64,000 nucleotides of DNA, taken from a bacterium. Lineage in GTDB: Bacteria; UBA10199; 2-02-FULL-44-16; JAAZCA01. The stretch spans positions 62,001 through 126,000 of the forward strand of contig JAJZQH010000008.1 in the NCBI GenBank assembly GCA_021810905.1, written 5' to 3'. Both the position numbers and the translations under genes were made by a program. Under the pieces are notes generated by a model. The model was not told where the DNA came from. It saw nothing but the letters and a program-made list of their open reading frames with translations, and did no database searches. This document shows, in pieces, positions 33,668-42,502 of this stretch; position 1 is the stretch's first letter; each line of letters opens with the position of its first letter.

Positions 33668-34834
33668 TCATTTCTTTCGCCCTTCCAGCTGCTTTCTCGT
33701 TCGTTTTAATTCTGCAGCGATCAGTTTCTCGTTCGGCAATACCGTACGATACTCGGCGGCAAGCACCTTGTTGGGCAGACCCTCCAATGCGTACTTGGCC
33801 AGGGCCGTGTCCTTTTGAGCACAGAGGATCAGACCTACGGGAGGATTTTCGTCCGGACGCGTCCAATGTTCGCGCGCGTAGTTCAGATACATGTGCATCT
33901 GGCCGGCATCGGCATGCGTGAGCTTGCCGCGCTTGAGGTCGATAACTACCAGGCACCGCAGGCGCCGATGGAAAAAGATCAAATCGACGCGGTACCACTC
34001 GTCGCCGATGCGCAAGCGTTTCTGTCGACCCACAAACGTGAAGTCGCCGCCGAGTTCGAGGAGGAAATGCTCAAGGTGCAGGATAAGGGCTTCCTCCAGG
34101 TCGCCCTCGGAGTATTCATCCTTCAGGCTGAGAAATTCGAGAACGTAGGGGTCCTTGATCTGCTCCTCCGGGGTGACGGCATCCTCTGGCTTCGATTTCG
34201 CGCCCTTGGCCAACATCGCTGCCTTGTTCCTGGACAACACAGTGCGTTCATAGAATTGGGACTCGATCTGCCGGTTGAGCTGTCGCACGGACCAGCCACC
34301 GCGGAGGGCCTCCTCTTCGTAGAACTCTCGGGCCTGTTTGCTCTTGAGTGAGAAGAGCCGAACATAGGCGGACCAAGGCAGGGGAAATCGCCGGGCTAGT
34401 TCAATCAGGCCCGGTTCCATCGGCGATTTTTGCAATTCACGGGATGATGTCTCGGATTTTCCAGACACCGTCTGGAATTTCTGTGATGGCGATTCTCCAG
34501 ACGGCGTCTGGAAAATATCACAATAGGTCAGGAAGAAGCTCCTCATCTGATAGAGATTGCTCTTGGCAAAACCACGCCCAAATTCGGCAGTCAAATCAAT
34601 GGAAAGCTGCACGACGAGGGCCTCGCCGTATCCTGCCCGTTTGCGGCCGGCCTGCTCGTTTTCGACGATCCTGCGGCCGACCTCCCAGTAGGTGGCGGTC
34701 ATAATCGCATTGACGGTGCGGGCAGAGGTCCGCCTCGCTTCCTCGATAAGGGACATCATGCCTGACAGCAGCCCGTCATACCCGCGCATGCTCACAGGTC
34801 CTGCGCCCTTTCGCTTCGCAAGTTTTACCGTCAT
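33668..34834 (-). CDS. DUF1016 (YhcG-like) PDDEXK nuclease-domain protein
   Basis: Protein of 388 residues common in type I loci. The N-terminal DUF1016 helical domain (about 20-200) holds ARTVNAIMTATYWEVGRRIVE. The C-terminal nuclease domain has RVDLIFFHRRLRCLVVIDLKRG, with Asp and Asp-x-Lys as the restriction-fold site. The ATG at 34834 follows GGAGG. A variable insert near residues 108-140 contains two FQT-S-GK-like repeats encoded by two small palindromes (see findings). Exact role in the restriction system is unknown. Confidence 0.88.
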   Translation of the reverse strand: MTVKLAKRKGAGPVSMRGYDGLLSGMMSLIEEARRTSARTVNAIMTATYWEVGRRIVENEQAGRKRAGYGEALVVQLSIDLTAEFGRGFAKSNLYQMRSFFLTYCDIFQTPSGESPSQKFQTVSGKSETSSRELQKSPMEPGLIELARRFPLPWSAYVRLFSLKSKQAREFYEEEALRGGWSVRQLNRQIESQFYERTVLSRNKAAMLAKGAKSKPEDAVTPEEQIKDPYVLEFLSLKDEYSEGDLEEALILHLEHFLLELGGDFTFVGRQKRLRIGDEWYRVDLIFFHRRLRCLVVIDLKRGKLTHADAGQMHMYLNYAREHWTRPDENPPVGLILCAQKDTALAKYALEGLPNKVLAAEYRTVLPNEKLIAAELKRTRKQLEGRKK

Positions 34835-34869
34835 CAACAGCCTCCGATCTACTTGCGATTCAACCCGGT

Positions 34870-36681
34870 CTACCTGAATCCCATCTGCGCGAAGATTTTT
34901 CCCAAATCGGCGTCGATTTTGGCCGCGTCCTTCTCAAGCCCTGCGAGTTCCTTCAGGATATCCGGTATCGGCCGGTAGTCCTCCTTCTCGCTCGTATCGA
35001 CATAACGCGAGGGCGAGAGGTTGTAGTCGTTTTTAGCGGTCTCTTTCGTAGCGATGACCCTCACGAAGCGCGGAACGTCCTCCCCCTTGATGAAGGCCTG
35101 CGCGATCTTTCCGATGCCCTCTTCGGGGATGTAGTTCTTGGGACGGCCTTTCTTGAACTCCTGGCCCGCGTTCACCAGCACGATCTTCCCCTGGCGCTTT
35201 GGCAGCTTGTGTTTGTTGATGAGGACGATGATCCCGGCGGCGGTGGTGTTGTAGAAGAGGTTGTCAGGGAGGAGGACCACGCCCTCGATCAGGTCGTGAT
35301 CGACGAACCACTTGCGGATCGTCTTCTCCTTGTCCTCGTTGCGGCTGCCGCTGCCGCGCGTAACAGCGCCGGTGTCGAGGACGACCGCGGCCCTGCCGTG
35401 TGGCTTGAGGGAGGCGACGGTGTGCTGAAGCCATGCCCAGTCGGCCTTGCCCGAGGTGATGCCGCCGCGTTCCTCGAAGCGGCCGAACTCGTCCTTCTCG
35501 TACACGGACGCGTCGAAGGGCTGGTTCCACATCGGGTTCGCGACGACGATGTCGAAGCCGCGCAGGCGTCCGTTGCCCCCCCGGAATTTCGGGTTGGTCA
35601 TGGAGTTGCCGCGCACGATCTCGCCCTCCATGTCGTGGATGACCATGTTCATGCGGGCGATGGCATAGCTCGACCCGGTGAGCTCCTGGCCGTAGAGCTT
35701 GAGCGGACGGGTGACCTTGAGCTCGCGCTCCATGAGCGTGAGCTCGCACTTGATGAGGAGCCCGGCGGAGCCGCAGGCATAATCGTAGACCTCTTCGCCC
35801 TGGGCGGGACGCAGCATGTGCGCCATAACCCAGCCCACCTCCGTGGGGGTGAAGAACTCGCCGGCGCTCTGCCCCTGTCCCTCGGCGAATTTGCGCAACA
35901 GGTATTCGTAGCACCGCCCCAGGAAGTCCGGCTCGACGTCGTAGAGTCCCAGGCGATAGCGGCGGTCGGAGAGAGTTTCGATGATGCCCGCGAGGGCGGC
36001 ATCGCTGATCTCGCGCTCGCCGTTGCGCGTCTCATTGAAATCGACGATGTCGATGACGCCGCTTAAGTCCTTTCTGCGATCTCCGGCATTGGCCTTGACG
36101 ATGGTGCGCATGGTAGTGGTGAGTTGCTCGCCAAGCGATTTTGGATTCTGCCCTTTTGGCCAGTCGAACGATTCGCGACCGCTTACCACGCCCCAGCGCG
36201 CCTCGGGAGGGAGATAGAAGCGGACGAGGGTCGGGTCAGCCTCGATGATGGAGAGGGCGGTATCTTTATCGCCATAAGTTTCAGACAGACGCTCTACTTC
36301 GTCGTCAAAGACATCGGAGAGACGTTTGATGAAGACGAGCGGCAGGATGTAGTCTTTAAACTTCGGGGCGTCCTTCTCTCCACGGATGGAACAAGCCGCG
36401 CTCCACAGCATCTGCTCCATGGATTTCGAGGCCAGCATATCTTCCCTGGCAGCGCGTTTGCGCTTGCGACCATTTCGGGGAGCAGAGCCCTCATCGGATT
36501 CCACTTCCATCATAAGTTCATCAATCGCTTTTTTCGCTTTCCCGCGGGGTTCGATCCTGCCATTCTCCCAACGATTCAGGGTCGAGAAGGCCACACCAAG
36601 TCGCGCAGCCAGCTCCTCCTGGCTCAAGTTCAGCCTCGATCTAAGCTGTTTCAGTATTTCAGGAATCTCTCTGTTTTCCAT
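34870..36681 (-). CDS. hsdM: HsdM methyltransferase fused to an N-terminal XRE-type HTH
   Basis: Adenine methyltransferase subunit, 603 residues. Residues 1-60 are a helix-turn-helix of the XRE type (LRSRLNLSQEELAARLGVAFSTLNRWE). The HsdM helical N-domain follows from about 85. SAM motif I is VYDYACGSAGLLIKCE and the catalytic motif is VVANPMWNQPFD (NPMW in place of NPPF/Y). The fused HTH is unusual and points to self-control, with a matching palindrome just upstream. First gene of the operon on this strand. Confidence 0.93.
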   Translation of the reverse strand: MENREIPEILKQLRSRLNLSQEELAARLGVAFSTLNRWENGRIEPRGKAKKAIDELMMEVESDEGSAPRNGRKRKRAAREDMLASKSMEQMLWSAACSIRGEKDAPKFKDYILPLVFIKRLSDVFDDEVERLSETYGDKDTALSIIEADPTLVRFYLPPEARWGVVSGRESFDWPKGQNPKSLGEQLTTTMRTIVKANAGDRRKDLSGVIDIVDFNETRNGEREISDAALAGIIETLSDRRYRLGLYDVEPDFLGRCYEYLLRKFAEGQGQSAGEFFTPTEVGWVMAHMLRPAQGEEVYDYACGSAGLLIKCELTLMERELKVTRPLKLYGQELTGSSYAIARMNMVIHDMEGEIVRGNSMTNPKFRGGNGRLRGFDIVVANPMWNQPFDASVYEKDEFGRFEERGGITSGKADWAWLQHTVASLKPHGRAAVVLDTGAVTRGSGSRNEDKEKTIRKWFVDHDLIEGVVLLPDNLFYNTTAAGIIVLINKHKLPKRQGKIVLVNAGQEFKKGRPKNYIPEEGIGKIAQAFIKGEDVPRFVRVIATKETAKNDYNLSPSRYVDTSEKEDYRPIPDILKELAGLEKDAAKIDADLGKIFAQMGFR

Positions 36682-36701
36682 GAGGCCCCCACAATTAATA
36701 T

Positions 36702-36730
36702 CGTAATGCTATAGCATTTATAGCGTTACG
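36702..36730 (-). promoter_or_regulatory. Candidate operator of the XRE-HsdM fusion
   Basis: Arms CGTAATGCTATA and TATAGCGTTACG (11 of 12 complementary) around GCATT, 21 bp upstream of the hsdM ATG. The size and symmetry suit an XRE-type dimer. No other palindrome of this quality lies near the operon start. Confidence 0.7.
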
Positions 36731-36794
36731 TCAAGTCGGTTCTTGTTTCTATAGGGGCCAATGGCCCGGAACAAATGGCCTTGATCGTCAGAAC

Positions 36795-36873
36795 GCAGTG
36801 ACAATGAAATGAGCGTGGCGATTCCCTGACTCCAGGATTGCCACGCCCGCCTGCGGCAGGCCCGCAATGACAC
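36795..36873. repeat. REP-like element at the right edge of the accessory region
   Basis: GCGTGGC and GCCACGC arms enclose about 20 bp, followed by a second small hairpin (CCGCCTGCGGCAGGC) and GCAATGACA. The pattern GTCATTGCGxGG...GGCAATC is the same type as the first element inside xseA (38199-38249). It lies between hsdM and xseA. Confidence 0.65.
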
Positions 36874-36967
36874 CTCGCAGCAACCAGCTGAATAGATACC
36901 GTATTCGCAATTAATGAAATCGGCGATCTTGAGAGCGACGGCCATGCCGGAGAAAACATCAAGGCAC

Positions 36968-38461
36968 TCAATCGATCCCGGTGACCTTTGTGCGGGCGGA
37001 CCCCTTGCTAAAACGGATGCCGAGCGAATCTCCGACCTTGAGGCTTGAGGAATCGCGGACCGCGCGGCCGTCGGGGCCTTCCACTACGGCGTAGCCCTTT
37101 GCGAGTACGCCGAGCGGCGAGAGGTGATCGAGGTTGCTCATGAGCTTTGCGAGCTGCTGTTCGCGGCGATCCGCAGCCACGCGGATCGCGTTTGAGATCC
37201 TCTCGCGCATGCCGTCCACGCGCAACATGAGATCAGGCAAGCGGCGGCCCGGGTCGCCCAGACGCCCCTCGGCGCGCTTGAGCACGAGCCAGCGATTTTC
37301 CAGTATGCGCTTGAGCCCTGCGGCGAGCCGTTCGCGATAATCCGCGATCGTGCGCACGAGTTCCTCGCGCACGGGTACCGCGAGTTCCGCTGCCGCGGAA
37401 GGGGTTGCGGCTCGCAGGTCGGCGACGAAATCGGAAATCGTGAAGTCGATCTCATGACCGACCGCGGAAATCACCGGGATTCGCGACGCGGCTATCGCGC
37501 GCGCCACGGCCTCCTCGTTGAACGCCCACAGGTCTTCTATCGAGCCGCCGCCGCGGCCGACGATGAGCACGTCGATATCGGAGAGGTAATTCATCGCCGC
37601 GATCGCATCCGCTATCTCCGCGGCCGCACCCTCGCCCTGCACGCGCACCGGGTGCAGCAGTATCTCGATATTCGGAAAACGCCGCGTGAGCACGTGGATC
37701 ATGTCACGCACGGCGGCGCCGGTAGGAGCGGTGATTATGCCTATGCGCCTTGGCAGATACGGGATTGCCCGCTTGCGCTCGCGCGCAAACAGCCCCTCGG
37801 CCTCGAGGCGTTTCTTGAGCTGCTCGAACGCGAGCTTGAGCGCGCCCAACCCCTCCGGTTCGCAGTGCTCCGGATCTATGATCAGCGAGTAACTCCCCTG
37901 AGGACCGTAGACGTTGAGCCTGCCGCGGCATATCAGCTTGAGCCCGTCTTCGAGCTGAAACGGCAGCGGCCTTCCCGCGGCGCCGAATATGATAGCCCTG
38001 ATCTTGCAAGATTCGTCCTTGAGCGCGAAGTAGAGGTGCTTTCCGTTCCTGCCGCGGAAGTCGGTCACCTCGCCGCTCACCCACACGTCTATGAACTCGC
38101 TCTCGAGATGATCCTTGATAAGGTTCGTGATCTCGCTGATGGTGAAGATGCGTGGAGTCGAAGCGGCCTCGGGATCGGAGACGTGAGTGGATCCCTGCGT
38201 GTCATTGCGAGGAGCCCTGAGTCCGTCGAAGGACGACGAAGCAATCCCCTGATCACCCCCACCCTCACCCTCCCCCCTCGAGGGGGAGGGATGGGGAGAG
38301 GGGGCCTGTTCGGCGCCGAACGCATCCACCAGCATCGGCGCCTTTTTCACTTCGTGCGTACGCTTGCCTTCTCCGCGCGCGCGCTTTTGCCTGGCGCCGG
38401 GTTTCTGCGCACCCTCATCCGCGGCCCCATCGGCGCCGAATATGTCGAGCTGACTCTTCAT
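36968..38461 (-). CDS. xseA: Exodeoxyribonuclease VII large subunit, with in-frame palindromic insert
   Basis: Catalytic subunit of exonuclease VII. The OB-fold domain (about 100-195) has IFTISEITNLIKDHLES and VTDFRGRNGKHLYFALKD. The catalytic domain has IGIITAPTGAAVRDMIHVLTRRFP and GRGGGSIEDLWAFNEE, then VISAVGHEIDFTISDFVADLRAATPSA in part. At 497 residues it is longer than usual because of an approximately 100-residue N-terminal region; residues about 53-88 are encoded by two palindromic repeats. It is separated from xseB by the accessory region and lies 2 bp after the patatin gene. Confidence 0.94.
   Translation of the reverse strand: MKSQLDIFGADGAADEGAQKPGARQKRARGEGKRTHEVKKAPMLVDAFGAEQAPSPHPSPSRGEGEGGGDQGIASSSFDGLRAPRNDTQGSTHVSDPEAASTPRIFTISEITNLIKDHLESEFIDVWVSGEVTDFRGRNGKHLYFALKDESCKIRAIIFGAAGRPLPFQLEDGLKLICRGRLNVYGPQGSYSLIIDPEHCEPEGLGALKLAFEQLKKRLEAEGLFARERKRAIPYLPRRIGIITAPTGAAVRDMIHVLTRRFPNIEILLHPVRVQGEGAAAEIADAIAAMNYLSDIDVLIVGRGGGSIEDLWAFNEEAVARAIAASRIPVISAVGHEIDFTISDFVADLRAATPSAAAELAVPVREELVRTIADYRERLAAGLKRILENRWLVLKRAEGRLGDPGRRLPDLMLRVDGMRERISNAIRVAADRREQQLAKLMSNLDHLSPLGVLAKGYAVVEGPDGRAVRDSSSLKVGDSLGIRFSKGSARTKVTGID
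38199..38304. repeat. Two palindromic repeats inside the xseA coding sequence
   Basis: Element A (38199-38249) is the GTCATTGCGAGG...CGAAGCAATC REP-like type. Element B (38254-38304) is a CACCCTCACCCTCCCCC...GGGGGAGGG palindrome with a CTCGAG centre. Together they add about 106 bp without breaking the frame, in a linker ahead of the OB fold. Similar to the way palindromic elements sit in Rickettsia genes. Confidence 0.75.
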
Positions 38462-38463
38462 CG

Positions 38464-39855
38464 CTATTTTTTCCCTCTGCGGGATTTGCCGAAACCGCGC
38501 CGGGTGGCGCGATGTCTTCCGCCTTCGGCAGTCGCGCCGTTGCGGCCTTCCAGCACGCGGCGGATTTCGTCCTCGCTCGCGTGGGGATCAGCGAGCCTCT
38601 TCCACTTCTCCTCAACTCCGCCGCGGTTCATCTTGATTCCGTACGATGCCATGATCGGCGAGAGCTCGTCGAACTTCTCGTCGATGGAGCTGCGCACGGA
38701 CTCGAAGCCCATCTTCGCCGCCGCGATACGATTGCGCAGCGAAAGCGGATTGAGCGAGAAGAATGCCGCGTCGTCGGAGCGCGGCTCGATGAGCACGATG
38801 TCGCCTGCAAAATCCCGGCTCGAACGGAAGCGGTCTATCGCAACCCTGAGCCTCGCGTAGAAAAAGGCGCGCAGTATCTGGTTGAGCACGGTCATGATGC
38901 CGTCCGCCGCGAGCCTCTTGCCTTCACTCCTGCTGCGGCGGAATCCCTCGACGAACTCCTTCGGTTCGTAAGGCCTGAAGGGATTGTAACAGACGATGAG
39001 CTCCGCGCCCTTGTCCACCGCCACGTCTATGTCCGCGGTTTCATGCACGCCGCCGTCTACGTAATCCACGCCGTTGATATTCGCCGGCCTGTAGAAACCT
39101 GGCAGCGCGGTTGAAGCCTGGATCGCCTCCGAAATAGTAACCGAGGCGTCTTCATCCGGCCCGAAGATGACTCGCTGCGCGTTATCAAGCCTCATCGCGG
39201 AAATATAGAGCCGTTTTCCAGTGAGCCTGAACGTCTCCAGAAAATCATTCGTGAGTTTATTGCGCGCGATGTTCTCGCGTATGTAGGATTCGATCGGCCT
39301 GTTGTCGAAAACGCCGGAAGGCAGCAGCGCCAGAAGGGACGGAAAATCGCCCCGGGAAAGCGCCCTCTTGAGAGGCGAGACGATAGTCTCGTAGTTCTTT
39401 ATCGTGGGATTGGAGACGAAGTTCCACATCGCTCCAAGGAGCTTCGTGTGCCACTCGCGATGCCGCGCCGCCAGGTGCACCATGCCGTGGGGCAGCCAGC
39501 TTATCGCCTGAGCGAGAAATTTAAGCGGCCGGGCAATCATCTCGCCCACGTTCGGCCGGTAGCAGTGCCACGCCGTGAGCTGCGAGAAGTGTTTGGAAGT
39601 TCCGTCGAGGCTCTTGAGCATGGATTCGGGCGAGATACCCGCCGCGATGGGTGCCACGAGCATGCTTCCTGAACTCATGCCGACGAAGATATCGAAGTCG
39701 CACACGCTGAAGCCGTCAAGATAATCATTGAACGCCTTGATGCCGCCGGCCTTGAACGAACCGCCGGTGACCGCACCGCCTGCAAGGATGAGCGCCTTGA
39801 CCGCGTGCGGCCGCTTCTTCGTCAGATCGCTCTTCTGTACTATGGTGATTCCCAT
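38464..39855 (-). CDS. Patatin-like phospholipase
   Basis: Serine acyl hydrolase of 463 residues. The oxyanion loop GGAVTGGSFKAG, the nucleophile elbow GMSSGS (Ser near residue 62), and the catalytic Asp in VDYVDGGVHE (DGG) form the full Ser-Asp dyad. No signal peptide is seen, so it is cytoplasmic or membrane-associated. A basic C-terminal tail (RRATRRGFGKSRRGKK in part) is present. It precedes xseA by 2 bp and follows a small exported-protein gene. Confidence 0.9.
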   Translation of the reverse strand: MGITIVQKSDLTKKRPHAVKALILAGGAVTGGSFKAGGIKAFNDYLDGFSVCDFDIFVGMSSGSMLVAPIAAGISPESMLKSLDGTSKHFSQLTAWHCYRPNVGEMIARPLKFLAQAISWLPHGMVHLAARHREWHTKLLGAMWNFVSNPTIKNYETIVSPLKRALSRGDFPSLLALLPSGVFDNRPIESYIRENIARNKLTNDFLETFRLTGKRLYISAMRLDNAQRVIFGPDEDASVTISEAIQASTALPGFYRPANINGVDYVDGGVHETADIDVAVDKGAELIVCYNPFRPYEPKEFVEGFRRSRSEGKRLAADGIMTVLNQILRAFFYARLRVAIDRFRSSRDFAGDIVLIEPRSDDAAFFSLNPLSLRNRIAAAKMGFESVRSSIDEKFDELSPIMASYGIKMNRGGVEEKWKRLADPHASEDEIRRVLEGRNGATAEGGRHRATRRGFGKSRRGKK

Positions 39856-39864
39856 GTATTCATC

Positions 39865-40365
39865 TCACTGTCGTACCAGCACCTCGATCTTCATATCGGC
39901 TGATCTCAAATACACGTCCAGCTCGTTGAACTGTGCGACGTCCACTGTATCAGGAACGAATATGTCCACGACCTCGCGCGCGCCGACTGGAAGTGCAAGC
40001 GGGTAGCCCATGAGCCCCCGCGCGCGCTCCGGAATCGCGGACCAGGCCTTTGGATCTTTTCTCCGCAGATCGTGTATGGCCGTGACCGTCTTGCCGTCGC
40101 CGGCCAGCTTGATCTCCCAGCGGTCCTTGTCTGGATTCAGGAAAACGACGTTGAACGACTCGTTCACAAGCGCAACGTTTATAACTTTGTAACCGGGCGC
40201 GAGGGTATCGAGCCTTGGATCGTAGCTCGCGTCGATCGCAATTCCCAGAGGGGAGATGCTAGTTCCACCCGGCGCGCGAACCACCTGCGTTTTCTTCGCG
40301 TGAGCCGACATGGACAACGCAGATACGGCAATTGCGAGAGCGATGGCTGCAGATATTTTTTTCAT
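39865..40365 (-). CDS. Small exported protein of unknown function
   Basis: Protein of 166 residues with a Sec signal peptide MKKISAAIALAIAVSALSMS cleaved probably after AHA. The mature part is beta-rich (GYKVINVALVNESFNVVFLN, REVVDIFVPDTVDVAQFNEL). It looks like an immunoglobulin-fold periplasmic protein, but I recognise no family. It lies between the transporter ATPase gene and the patatin gene, 9 bp before the latter. Confidence 0.75.
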   Translation of the reverse strand: MKKISAAIALAIAVSALSMSAHAKKTQVVRAPGGTSISPLGIAIDASYDPRLDTLAPGYKVINVALVNESFNVVFLNPDKDRWEIKLAGDGKTVTAIHDLRRKDPKAWSAIPERARGLMGYPLALPVGAREVVDIFVPDTVDVAQFNELDVYLRSADMKIEVLVRQ

Positions 40366-40388
40366 GTAAATCTCCTCATCGATGCGGT

Positions 40389-41414
40389 TCAGACCCGGAC
40401 GGCGTCGTGAAGCGCAGGCGCCATATGCGAAACCGTGCGCTCCGACATCTCCGCGATGAAATGGCAGGACGCCTTGAAGCCAGGCTGATATTCTTCAAGC
40501 GGCGGTTCGACGTTTTTGCAGATCTCCTGCGCGTACGGGCAGCGCGGATGAAACGAGCAGCCGGCGGGCGGAACGATCTGCGACGGCACGTCGCCGGCGA
40601 GTACCATGCGCTTCCTTCTCGCTCCGGGATCGGGAAGCGGCACGGCCGAGGCGAGCGCCTGCGTGTACGGATGGCGAGCGGCGGCAAGCCCTTCGGCCGG
40701 AAAGAGTTCAGCAATCTTGCCAAGGTACATGACGGCTATGCGGTGACTCAAGTGCTCCACGACCTTTAGGTCGTGCGCGATAAACAGGTACGCGAGCGAG
40801 AAGCGTTCCCGCAGGTCGCACAGGAGATTGAGTATCTCGCCGCGTATGGAGATGTCCAGCGCGGACACGGGTTCGTCTGCAACGATGATGGATGGCGTGA
40901 GCGCGATGGCGCGCGCGATTCCTATGCGCTGGCGCTGCCCACCTGAAAACTCGTGAGGATATTTTCCGTACGCATCCTCGGAGAGGCCGACGAGCCTGAT
41001 AAGCTCGATCACCCGTTCGCGGCGCTCTTCTCTGCGCGCCACTCGATGCACGAGCAGCGGCTCGGCCACTATCTCTCCGACGGTCATTCTGGGATTCAGC
41101 GACGCATACGGGTCCTGGAACACTACCTGCATCCGTCGCCTCAAAGGCCTGAGCTCACGCTGCGACATGCGCGTTATATCCACGCCGTCGAATATTATCG
41201 AGCCGCTGTCCGGCTCCAGGAGCCGCAGGAGGAGCATGCCGAGAGTGGACTTGCCGCAACCGCTCTCGCCAACGAGGCCGAGCGTCTCGCCGCGGCCGAT
41301 GGAAAGGGAGACGCCGCGCACGGCGTGCACCGCTGCGACCTCACGGCCGAGCAGGCCGCCCTCGATCGGGAAGCGCTTCTTGAGATCTTCAATATTTACC
41401 AATATATCGTTCAT
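40389..41414 (-). CDS. Di/oligopeptide ABC transporter ATP-binding protein (DppF/OppF type)
   Basis: ATPase of 341 residues. Walker [13 protein letters not shown] (near 52), Q-loop [14 protein letters not shown], signature [15 protein letters not shown] and Walker [15 protein letters not shown]. The C-terminal oligopeptide-transporter extension has a Cys cluster ([21 protein letters not shown]). The start is the ATG at 41414; the palindrome 41420-41509 reaches within 6 bp of it and leaves no clear ribosome site, so expression may depend on the structure. Last transporter gene of the operon. Confidence 0.92.
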   Translation of the reverse strand: MNDILVNIEDLKKRFPIEGGLLGREVAAVHAVRGVSLSIGRGETLGLVGESGCGKSTLGMLLLRLLEPDSGSIIFDGVDITRMSQRELRPLRRRMQVVFQDPYASLNPRMTVGEIVAEPLLVHRVARREERRERVIELIRLVGLSEDAYGKYPHEFSGGQRQRIGIARAIALTPSIIVADEPVSALDISIRGEILNLLCDLRERFSLAYLFIAHDLKVVEHLSHRIAVMYLGKIAELFPAEGLAAARHPYTQALASAVPLPDPGARRKRMVLAGDVPSQIVPPAGCSFHPRCPYAQEICKNVEPPLEEYQPGFKASCHFIAEMSERTVSHMAPALHDAVRV

Positions 41415-41419
41415 GTGTT

Positions 41420-41509
41420 CGTAGATCGTAGATCGTGGATCGTGGATCGTAAAATCGCCCGAGTACTTGAGGGTTTTACGAATCACGATACACGAATCAC
41501 GAGTCACGG
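41420..41509. repeat. Palindrome between the two transporter ATPase genes
   Basis: Left arm of GATCGTAGATCGTGG units, right arm of ACGAATCACGATACACG units, with a loop containing CGAGTACTTGAGG. The 31-nt stretch running from the left arm into the loop differs from the one at 44512-44592 at a single base. The right end supplies the last codons and stop of the upstream ATPase gene. Confidence 0.8.
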
Positions 41510-42496
41510 ATTTGATGCATAAAAGCACCGCACGAGCCTGCCCACATTGCACGGATCATCCGGCACTTCATTTTCACGGCAGTTCTCTCGCACCTTCGGA
41601 CATCTGTCGGCAAAAGCGCAGCCGCGAGGCAGATGCGCGAGATCGGGCACCGTCCCAGGTATCGTGGCAAAGCGCGTGCCCGGCGGGAGTTTCGCGAGCG
41701 GCGGTATCGCCTTGAGCAGTCCCTGCGTGTACGGGTGCAGCGGTTGCCTGAATATCTGATCCACAGTGCCCTGTTCCACTATCTTTCCCGCGTACATCAC
41801 TATCACCCGCTGCGCTACTTCGGCCACCACGCCGAGGTCGTGCGTGACCAGCACGAGCGACATTCCGAACTCAGCCTGCAGCCGCCGCAGCAGATCCAGT
41901 ATCTGCGCCTGTATCGTGACGTCCAGCGCCGTAGTCGGTTCGTCGGCGAGCAATATCTCGGGCCGGCACGAGAGGGCCATCGCTATCATCACGCGCTGTC
42001 GCATTCCTCCGGAGAGCTGGTGAGGATAGTCGTTCGCGCGCTGAGCGGGCGTGGGTATTCCCACGAGCGACAGCATATCCACGACGCGGCTCTGGACCTG
42101 ACGCCTGGAACCGCCCTCGTGCAGTTTGATGGCCTCGGCGATCTGATCGCCTATCGTAAAGACCGGATTGAGCGAGGTCATCGGTTCCTGAAAAATCATG
42201 GCGAGGCGTTTGCCGCGCACCTTGCGCATCTGTTCGTTGGACAGCATGAGCAGGTCGACGGGACCGCCGGTCGCGGTGAGCTGAAAGAGCACGCGCCCAC
42301 CCACTATTCTACCCGGAGGTTCGGGCACGAGCCGCATCAGCGAAAGAGCGGTCATGCTCTTTCCGCATCCGCTCTCGCCCACGATCCCCAGCGCCTCGCC
42401 CCGATCGAGGGAGAAAGAGACGCCATCCACCGCGCGCACCACGCCGCTGTCCGTGAAGAGGTGGGTCGTGAGATGTTCAACTGAGAGAAGTGGCAT
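41504..42496 (-). CDS. Di/oligopeptide ABC transporter ATP-binding protein (DppD/OppD type)
   Basis: ATPase of 330 residues. Walker [13 protein letters not shown] near residue 38, Q-loop [14 protein letters not shown], signature [16 protein letters not shown], Walker [13 protein letters not shown], switch VTHDLGVV. The C-terminal Cys-rich oligopeptide extension ([16 protein letters not shown]) is complete. The last few codons lie inside the palindrome, so the natural C-terminus was probably reshaped by it. It starts 6 bp after the permease gene. Confidence 0.93.
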   Translation of the reverse strand: MPLLSVEHLTTHLFTDSGVVRAVDGVSFSLDRGEALGIVGESGCGKSMTALSLMRLVPEPPGRIVGGRVLFQLTATGGPVDLLMLSNEQMRKVRGKRLAMIFQEPMTSLNPVFTIGDQIAEAIKLHEGGSRRQVQSRVVDMLSLVGIPTPAQRANDYPHQLSGGMRQRVMIAMALSCRPEILLADEPTTALDVTIQAQILDLLRRLQAEFGMSLVLVTHDLGVVAEVAQRVIVMYAGKIVEQGTVDQIFRQPLHPYTQGLLKAIPPLAKLPPGTRFATIPGTVPDLAHLPRGCAFADRCPKVRENCRENEVPDDPCNVGRLVRCFYASNP

Positions 42497-42502
42497 TGTC
42501 GT

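Noticed and set aside
35209-36066. Plus-strand open frame opposite hsdM
   Set aside because: Antisense shadow; HsdM motifs are on the other strand.
23217-36699. Island-flanking direct repeat (TTGTGGGGG, five bases, TGGAAAA) at the xseB and hsdM starts
   Set aside because: The match spans ribosome site and start codon, where similarity by chance is likely; kept only as a hint.
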